Part shown: one piece after another, positions 19,823 to 25,951 of the stretch
How the letters are laid out: the number at the start of each line of letters is the position of its first letter
How positions within the stretch are numbered: position 1 is the first letter of the stretch
NCBI GenBank assembly: GCA_030407315.1
Contig: JALQPE010000796.1
Location: 1 to 25,951, forward strand
Direction: 5' to 3'
Length of the DNA: 25,951 nucleotides
Origin: Asparagopsis taxiformis
Lineage: Eukaryota; Rhodophyta; Florideophyceae; Bonnemaisoniales; Bonnemaisoniaceae
Notes under the pieces: generated by a model
What the model was told of the DNA's origin: nothing
Seen by the model: only the letters and a program-made list of their open reading frames with translations
Databases searched by the model: none
Position numbers and translations under genes: made by a program

Positions 19823-20494
19823 CAGCATTGCCGAACCATCTGCTTGTGTTCGTTGCGTCAATGAAGAAGGACGGTTCTATGCTTCACAGATTGAGCGGGG
19901 TGCCTATGGACCAGTGGCCGGCCGAGGACATGCACTCGTTTTGGAGCATAGACCCGGACGCGATTCTGGCTGCTGATGCCGCATTCTACGGTGTCTATGT
20001 TTCGCAATCGGAGGTAAGAGGTGGTGGGTTTGGCGTATTCGCGGCGAAGAAACTGAAGAAGGGGACGGTCATTGGCTGGTACAACGGGACGATTTTCTAT
20101 GCGAAGATTCGAGACTCGGAACCGCAGAGATCAGTGATGTACGGCCCGGAAGGATTTGGGTGCACAGGAGAGAGGTTCCAAGGACTACAACATGGAATTG
20201 GAAACCACGTACATAGGGAGGGGTGCACCTGTTCGGAAGGTCTGGCTCGTTCCAGCGGTCTATAATTGTACCAGCTACCTCAATGATTGTCGGGTCATTG
20301 ACGGAACGGAGAAAGCGACCGAGGTGAGTCGAACACAGTCAGCCGAGTTTCGACAAGGCGATGCCATAGACAAACCGGACTTTGCTTCGAATATCAAGAA
20401 TCCCCATGCTGTCAAGGTCGTTCTGACCAGAGACGTTGAAGCTGATGAGGAGATATTTGCTGACTATGGTAGAAAATATTGGCCAGCTAACTGA
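19681..20494 (+). pseudogene. SET-domain (protein lysine methyltransferase-like) segment, frameshifted from the upstream gene
   Basis: This frame is open from 19681 (after TGA at 19678) and has no ATG until 19861. It overlaps the end of the methyltransferase frame, so it reads best as that protein's C-terminus after a one-base error or mutation in the G-run at 19700-19704. It encodes GGGFGVFAAKKLKKGTVIGWY, the start of a SET fold, then shifts frame again near 20165. It then gives YNCTSYLNDCRV, NIKNPHAVKVV and ADEEIFADYGRKYW, ending at 20494. These correspond to the SET N-H-x-C-type loop and the closing DYG motif, with YLND where many SET domains have an NH pair. Catalytic lysine methylation, perhaps of histones, is plausible but unproven. 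A 32-bp intron (19682-19713) would also restore the first junction but is unusually short. Confidence 0.7.
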
Positions 20495-20769
20495 GCTACT
20501 TTGATAGATTTGAGTAAACACGCATTGACAGAGACAATAGACTGTGCATCATCTTCCAAGAGCGCTAGATATTATAGACTACACTACAACAATCGTGACA
20601 TGACTGCAGGAAGGCATCTGCGGCCTGGAGTGCAAACTATCCACTTTTCAACTGCTATACCTATGGATACGAAAGGGAGAGAAACTAGAAAGATGTGAGT
20701 GCGAAATGTGTAGCAACGCAGCATGTAGAACACCAGTAACAGAGCGATGTAGGAGAAGCAGTCACCCCA

Positions 20770-21117
20770 TTACAGTGCGGGCCGTTTACGGGGGATTGCT
20801 GACAGCAAAGTCATCGTTACGATGACTTTGCTGTAAGAAAACAAATCATTACAGCAGCCATGATTTCTTTACCGGGTAAAAAATTGTGGCCGCTGTAATG
20901 AAACGTTTTCTTACAGCAAAGTCATCGTAACGATGACTTTGCTGTAAGAAAGCAAAACATTACAGCGGCCACAATTTTTTTACCCGGTAAAAATTTCTTG
21001 CTGATTTTTTACCCGGTAAAAAATTCTTCGGCCACTGCAGGAAACGGTTCCTTACAGCAAAGTCATCGTTACGATGACTTTGCTGTAAGGAACCCTGGTA
21101 AACGGCTTCGGCTGTAA
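20770..21117. repeat. Nested-palindrome (fold-back) element, left of a pair
   Basis: The order is P1-P2-P1-P2-P1. P1 is a 39-bp palindrome with arm CTTACAGCAAAGTCATCG (20799-20837, 20910-20948, 21051-21089). P2 is a 54-bp palindrome with arms CATTACAGCRGCCA and centre TTTACCSGGTAAA (20847-20900 and an expanded form at 20958-21040). The outer edges also mirror each other: TTACAG...GCCGTTTAC on the left and GTAAACGGC...CTGTAA on the right. The whole 348 bp is therefore one inverted repeat made of smaller inverted repeats. A second copy sits at 25418-25736. It resembles a MITE or fold-back element; no protein is encoded. Confidence 0.9.
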
Positions 21118-21590
21118 GCAGCAGGGAGTTTCGTCCTTCTCCCATCCTGGTAAAGGTGAGAAGCGAAGTTTGAAGTCGGGTAAATTGCTCAGCAAAGGTC
21201 TGTACGGCTGTGAGCAGCTCTCAGGAGTATTTTACCTCACGTGGTCTCTGTTCAGGTTATACCTGTATATATATAGGTAGCCTAGTGTAGGTGGGAAGAT
21301 AGACGAAATTCTACAAATAATTTATCACAGTGACGGCTCTCGTAGTCGAAATCTGCGCGTTGTCAAGGGTTGAAACTAGTCTCCCCCTACGGCCTAGCTA
21401 GTAAAATCATATAACGTTGTAGACTAATATTAAAAAGTAGCAAGCAATCTGCTGAGTAGCACTAAACTATGAGATGAAGGACAGATGTATAGATGAGACT
21501 GAAAAATGGGCTAAGGTAACAATGTTGAGATGAGAAAGACAGAACTTTATAGCAGGGAACAGTAGTATAGGTTTTAATACTTCTGATATG
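21118..21590. other. Spacer between palindromic element and frameshifted gene
   Basis: Just after the element there are more loose TTACAG/GTAAA motif remnants (for example CCTGGTAAAG near 21147), then AT-rich DNA with a TATATATATAGG tract near 21267. It is 3' of the minus-strand gene ending at 21591. No gene is supported. Confidence 0.5.
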
Positions 21591-22008
21591 CTATCTATTG
21601 CTCCTATCGTACTTGTAATATTCGACGGTGTGGATGTGGTCCGTGAGGACGTCCTTCTCCGTCTTCAAGTAGATGTGGCCGCGCGTGGGCAGGCCATAGA
21701 CTAACTTCTCGCCTGCAGGAAGATCTCCTCGGCTGAAGCCGACCCCGTAATGGTAAAGGTCACCGCGACCAACCAATACGGAATAGGGTGGCACCCAAAA
21801 GATGAGAGGGAACCTTCCACATATCGGCGCCCGGACTGGCCAGGCATACATGACTATAAGGGGCAACTACTATAGAGAACCCATCGGCTCCGCGACATCA
21901 TGAAATATGATGGAGACGTGGTAGGACTTCCAACACTATTCGTCGCTACCTTGAAGTCCGTGTGCCCATCCTGGTCCGCAGCCCCATCTGCTGTAAGAAG
22001 CAGCCGCA

Positions 22009-22034
22009 ATCCTGTCTTCGGGAGAAGACAGGAT
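22009..22034. repeat. Perfect 11-bp hairpin inside the frameshifted gene
   Basis: ATCCTGTCTTC and GAAGACAGGAT flank a GGGA loop. It sits exactly where the reading frame changes between the segment ending LKLGMEGEDPV and the segment starting KTGLRLLLTADG. It may be a small inverted duplication or a local sequence error that caused that break. Confidence 0.7.
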
Positions 22035-25000
22035 CCTCACCCTCCATTCCCAACTTCAAGAACTCCGCACAAACACCAAGAGCAAGCTCTGCCACCAACT
22101 TGTTCTTATACATCTCCAAATTCCCCTCCTCCAACTTGTCGCACAACTCACGCCGCGGCAGAGAGAGGCGCCCACGACCACCATCGACGGTCCCTTCGCA
22201 TCACCCACGTTGTGGATGAACTGCCACGGCGAAGGATCGAAGCCGGGCTTTGCGAAAGCTGGCGGCTCGTCCTGTGGCTCCCTGTCGTCATCGTTAGAAT
22301 CAGACTGCTGGGAGGGTTTTTCAACCTCCTCAACCAGCGGGAACTGCCTAGCGAAGTGACCGAACAACTCATGCGTCGCATTACCAGCCGTGGACGATGC
22401 CAACAGGCCTTCCATAACAATAACCCCAAGTTTTCCAACAATGCCTCTTCACCGCAAAGTACCTGTCCACCACCGTATCCTCAGCACCGGCGATGCAGCT
22501 GCCTGGAATGCTGCCGCCCTCATTCCGCCCGAACCGTCTCCACCGTCGTACTTTCCATATAGTACTTCATCGGCTGCCAGACGCAATTGCGCTGGGAGAA
22601 CGGCGGCCACATTCTCATCGACGATGCCTGTCGGGAATGGGATTCTCCTGGGCGTCGTCGAACTGGAGAACCGGCTCCCGAGAGCGACCTCGGGAAGCCG
22701 ACTTGGATTTCTTTGACGACGACTTTGATGAAGTCTCACCGAGCCTTCTCTTTTTGGTAGAAGGCTCGGGCGTCGCAGAAGCGCTTCCAAGTTACGCTTC
22801 CCGAGGATGGAGTTTTCACCCGCATCCTCGGGGGCGCTCTCCAGCTCGACGACCTCCACAGCACCACCCGCCGTTCCACCACGACCGGACGACTCGCTTG
22901 CAGGCGGGTACTCCTTCTGGGCATCACTTTCCTCCCAGAAGTTTCCACTCCGGGCGGTGCAGAATCACTGACTTCAATGACATCTTCGTCAGGATCTGCA
23001 CCGCCCTTCGCACTGCTGCCCTCGACCACATTCTCGGGAGTAGGGCCCTCCGTCGAAATCCTCGCAACCGTCTTCTGTCCAACCCCACCGGATGGTGAAG
23101 GGACGAAGCTGTCATCGCTGGAGCTTCCCGAACTGCTAGCAGATGCAGAACGGGAAGCTTCGACAGCGGGGGCCGGAGCAGCAGGGTGCTGCTCGGCAGC
23201 CGGAGTCGCAGGCTCAGGCTGCGAAGCCGGTGAGACCTGCTCCTGCGCGGCTTGGACAGGACGGTTGGGGGTACCAGTCCCGGCGTGGGAAACTGGACCA
23301 GAGCGTTCGCTGCCATCCTGGGGACCACGCGCAGTCGGCTTGACCGGGGTCACCGCAGGGGAGGATGCAGACACGGCAGGGGTAGAGACAGGAACAGGGG
23401 CAACCTCGGAATTGCTGGAAGATTCCAGTTGGTGGTGGGGGCAAAGGAATGGAGGATGAAGGGATGGGCAAGGAATTGGAAGAGGAAGGGATGGGGCATC
23501 ATCACCCACATGGCTGGGAGCGCAGCATGTGGGATGTCTGGGTACATCGCGTGAAAGCGTTTCCGCATTTGCATGTCGCGGTACCCAGTGACGCGCAGGA
23601 GCATTTTCCTGGCGTCCTTCCCGAAGACAGACTTCTTACGGGGAAAAATATTTTCGTAACTGTAACCATCGGGGGGGCCTTCCTTGGGACGGAAGTCTGC
23701 CCAGCACCCCTTCTTGGGGACCATCTGAGCAAGAACTTCGACAACGCGCGAGCGAATGTCGAAGCTCTTGCTCGGGTCACCCCGCTGGGAATTGACCCAT
23801 CCAGCATCCTCAACACATCCGACACGTTCCAGTACTCGGCCACCTCCTTCACGTACCCGAAGATTTCCAACAAACAGCAATCCATTCCTGCCCAATGGTA
23901 CCAACCGAGTACGGTTTCAGCCCGGCGACCGACGGCTACAAGTGTAGCGCGCCGTCATCTCCAGGATGAAACACTTCTGCACATCCGGAGCACTCCTGAA
24001 CGACCCATTGAACAACAAGTTCACCGTACAACAGCCAGATCCCTCGGTCGAAGAGAACTGCACGAACTCCGGCCTGTCGGGATGCTCGACCAGTACTTGA
24101 AAGCAGGGCTTTCAATGGTCTTGAACCCTCGCGCGATCGAGACGTAGCGCATGAGCTGTCTCGGACGAATCCAGCTCAGCGCTTTCCGTTCTTTTATGTA
24201 TTGAACGGTCGGCTCGATCTTCTTCTTTCCCAGGCGGTGGATATTGATGAACTCCATCACAGAGCACACATTGTCAGCAACTGTTACCTCGCTGACATTG
24301 TGGGTGTGGAAGTTCATCAGCCGTGAAAGCGGGAGTACTTCTTCGGAGCAGAAGACATCCCGGCCAAGCCGAGTCGGTGGGAGGAGAAAGTCGACTGGAA
24401 TAGTTCCAAATCGACGGTAAATGTCTGAATGACAAACTCCTCCCATTCTGGACTGTCCTTCGCAGGAGCAGGTCCAGCCGACTCGAGAATGGCCTTCAAC
24501 GCGGTCACTCGGTGAGATCCATCGACATATTGCAGTCGGACTTTGCATTGGAATCAATCACCTCGCAGACGGACACGCGTGAAGCAATCACGGAAAATCC
24601 CTGAGTGAGAAACGTTTTCTTCAACTCATCAACGCGATGCGGCCTGACCACCCTGGACACGACTGCCGGAGGAGAAACATCCAGGGGGAAATGAAGACTG
24701 GAATGTTTCGGCAGCTCTCCGGACTTATGTCGTAGTCCACATCCCACCGGATGGGCACTGTGCCAGGGTAGGCCAGCCTGGTGCTGCGGAGAGGCTTGTT
24801 CGGTACGATGTCACGAGCGTTGTGATCATCGACCTTCTCCGCATCCTCTGCCAAGTCGCTGCCGGACGCGATGATCATGTCCGGGCAGGCGAGCTGGGCA
24901 GAGGAGCACCAGATCCCTCGACGGCTGGCGCCGCTTCGGCAGATTGAGCCGGAAGCGGAGTTGCGGGAACGCCAGCGTCGATTGTCGGGACAACCGCGGG

Positions 25001-25086
25001 ATCGGAAGCGGAAGGGGGGAGGGGACGGGCTTAGGTGGCGACTGGCTGAGCTGGGTCAGCGCTGCAGCAGCGCAAACGTCCATGGG

Positions 25087-25146
25087 GACAGGGGGGGCCA
25101 GAAGAAGGAGAAGGAGAGGGAGAAGGAGAGGGAGAAGGAGTGGGAG
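25087..25146. repeat. Polypurine GAGAAG-type tract
   Basis: About 60 bases of almost pure purine on the plus strand, built from repeats of GAGAAGGAGAGG. On the minus strand it encodes the Ser-Pro-Ser-Pro run at the N-terminus of the frameshifted gene in one frame and a poly-Leu run in another, which makes the true N-terminal frame hard to choose. Confidence 0.75.
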
Positions 25147-25417
25147 AATCGTTGTCACGGCGGCTGGCAGAGCGCACCTGGCGGTCGAAAGCGTTGGGGG
25201 ATGGTGAGCCATTGCTTTGGTGAGTGATTGACAAACGAAGAGTGAAAGATTGAGAAAGAGAGAAGAAGATCTGAACGACAAGCTGTTTTGCTGCGTAAGC
25301 TGAGTAAGATAGGGCGAAACTTAGAGATCTGACATATTCCTATTAGTATACACCCTGGTAATGATATTCAGCGGTTGACCAATCCGAACCTTCCACATCA
25401 CTTTCGTTGTACGACAA

Positions 25418-25736
25418 TTACAGCTCAGGCAGTTTACCAAGGATCCTTACAGCAAAGCCATCGTTACGATGACTTTGCTGTAAGGAAACGTTTCATTACA
25501 GAGGCCAGGAATTTTTTTACCGGGTAAAGAAATCATGGCCACTGTAATGTTTGTTTCCTGACAGCAAAGTCATCGTTACGATGACTTGCTGTAAGAAAAC
25601 GTTTTCATTACAGCGGCCAGGAATTTTTTTACCGGTAAAGAAATCATGGCCACTGTAATGAAACCTTCCTTACAGCAAAGTCATCGTAACGATGACTTTG
25701 CTGTAAGCATCCCTGGTAAACTGCTCTCATCTGTAA
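25418..25736. repeat. Nested-palindrome (fold-back) element, right of a pair
   Basis: Same architecture as 20770-21117. P1 lies at 25446-25484, 25558-25595 (one base shorter) and 25669-25707; P2 lies at 25494-25549 and 25606-25660. The outer edges mirror each other: TTACAG...GCAGTTTACC on the left and GGTAAACTGC...CTGTAA on the right. The order P1-P2-P1-P2-P1 is preserved, while edge sequences differ from the left copy (GCAGTTTAC versus GCCGTTTAC). The pair brackets the frameshifted ParB-like/dioxygenase gene. Confidence 0.9.
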
Positions 25737-25951
25737 AGCCGTTGGTCTCAACCCTCGCTCTCGTTTCTGTTGTCCTCCTTCATCATCTCCACCTACCTTC
25801 CCCCTACACACCACCTCTCTAATGTCACTCTACCCCACCTTTGGTGCATGAAATTTTCTTACCACTGCCATAGTCTACACATACTGCTGCCTTCATACCT
25901 CTGCATGCCTACCCTTCAATCTTTTCTTCCATCTTTCTCTACCGTGCTAGC
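25737..25951. other. Pyrimidine-rich sequence at window end
   Basis: C/T-rich on the plus strand (CTACCTTCCCCCTACACACC and similar), resembling the strand bias of 5541-6619 without clear base-level identity. No gene can be called in what is visible. Confidence 0.4.

Larger units (their letters stand above)
21591..25281 (-). pseudogene. Frameshifted ParB-like (DGxHR)/2OG-dioxygenase homologue
   Basis: No single frame spans this region, but successive minus-strand frames give a protein laid out like the product of 8579-12442. A Pro/Ser-rich N-terminus is followed by a ParB-like region (VVRPHRVDELKKTFLTQGFS, then YVDGSHRVTALK with DGSHR at 24509-24523). Next come a conserved-looking middle (VLAQMVPKKGCWADFRPKEG near 23700), a long acidic Ser/Pro/Glu linker (22980-23440) and a C-terminal dioxygenase-like part. 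There RLLLTADGAADQDGHTDF (HTD at 21956-21964) aligns with RFLITGKGCPRQVPHNDF of the intact gene. VPPYSVLVGRGDLYHYGVG (His codon 21750-21752) aligns with VPPRSVFIGHGHVQHAGAG, and LPTRGHIYL (Arg codon 21681-21683) with TTTRYHTYF. Breaks lie near 24880, 24700, 24530, 24090, 23850, 22800, 22150, 22030 and 21865. They may be mutations, short introns or sequencing errors. The start is uncertain (ATG at 25281 or 25212). It diverges strongly from the intact gene, so it is not a recent duplicate. Confidence 0.75.

Noticed and set aside
20770..21117. CRISPR-like array of regularly spaced repeats
   Set aside because: The repeats are themselves full palindromes alternating with a second palindrome, with no unique spacers, and the context is eukaryotic.
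22977..23459. Plus-strand open frame opposite the acidic linker of the frameshifted gene
   Set aside because: It is a shadow of the Ser/Pro/Glu-rich minus-strand linker; the minus-strand reading fits the homologous gene's layout.
24826..25281. Poly-Leu stretch that looks like a signal peptide or membrane segment
   Set aside because: It comes from the GAGAAG purine tract read in one frame; the neighbouring frame gives Ser-Pro repeats that better fit a disordered nuclear-protein N-terminus.

Overview
The window looks like nuclear DNA from a eukaryote, most likely a fungus such as a basidiomycete, although an alga or stramenopile cannot be excluded. The evidence is long intergenic spacers, mixed gene orientation, no operons or Shine-Dalgarno sites, a SET (histone-methyltransferase-type) domain, nuclear-localisation-like basic clusters, an AATAAA signal and long pyrimidine-rich spacers. 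No rRNA, tRNA, integrase, reverse transcriptase or classical transposase was recognised.

Layout. Positions 1-5237 and 6620-12212 are two direct copies of one segment. Each holds a 3' tandem-repeat array and a minus-strand gene for a large protein with a ParB-like DGxHR domain and a C-terminal 2-oxoglutarate/Fe(II) dioxygenase-like domain. The right copy is open (8579-12442). The left copy lacks its 5' end and is full of one- and two-base indels. Between them is a spacer (5238-6619) of short GGACGTCC repeats and pyrimidine-rich DNA. A cluster of ACAGTAAA/TTTACTGT palindromes (12473-12821) lies directly upstream of the intact gene. Next come two convergent genes of unknown function (13352-14878 plus; about 15105-16514 minus). 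The second is divergent from a plus-strand gene (17027-19822) that joins a ParB-like DGxHR domain to a DNA amino-methyltransferase (DPPF, then DFFSG). A SET-domain reading frame (19681-20494) follows after an apparent one-base frameshift. Finally, a frameshifted homologue of the ParB-like/dioxygenase gene (21591-25281, minus) is bracketed by two 320-350 bp elements built from nested palindromes (20770-21117 and 25418-25736).

Reading. Three different proteins in 26 kb carry the same uncommon DGxHR ParB-like module. One is coupled to a DNA methyltransferase and apparently a SET domain, and two to predicted dioxygenases. Together they look like a chromatin/DNA-modification cassette: a base methylation writer, a possible histone methylation activity, and candidate oxidases of methylated bases, perhaps carried on or hitch-hiking with a repeat-rich mobile region. 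This functional link is inference; the domain motifs are visible in the sequence.

Caveat. The left duplicate differs from the right mainly by indels and very few substitutions, which is more typical of uncorrected long-read errors than of natural decay. Other frameshifts here, including the methyltransferase/SET break and those in 21591-25281, may be artefacts too.
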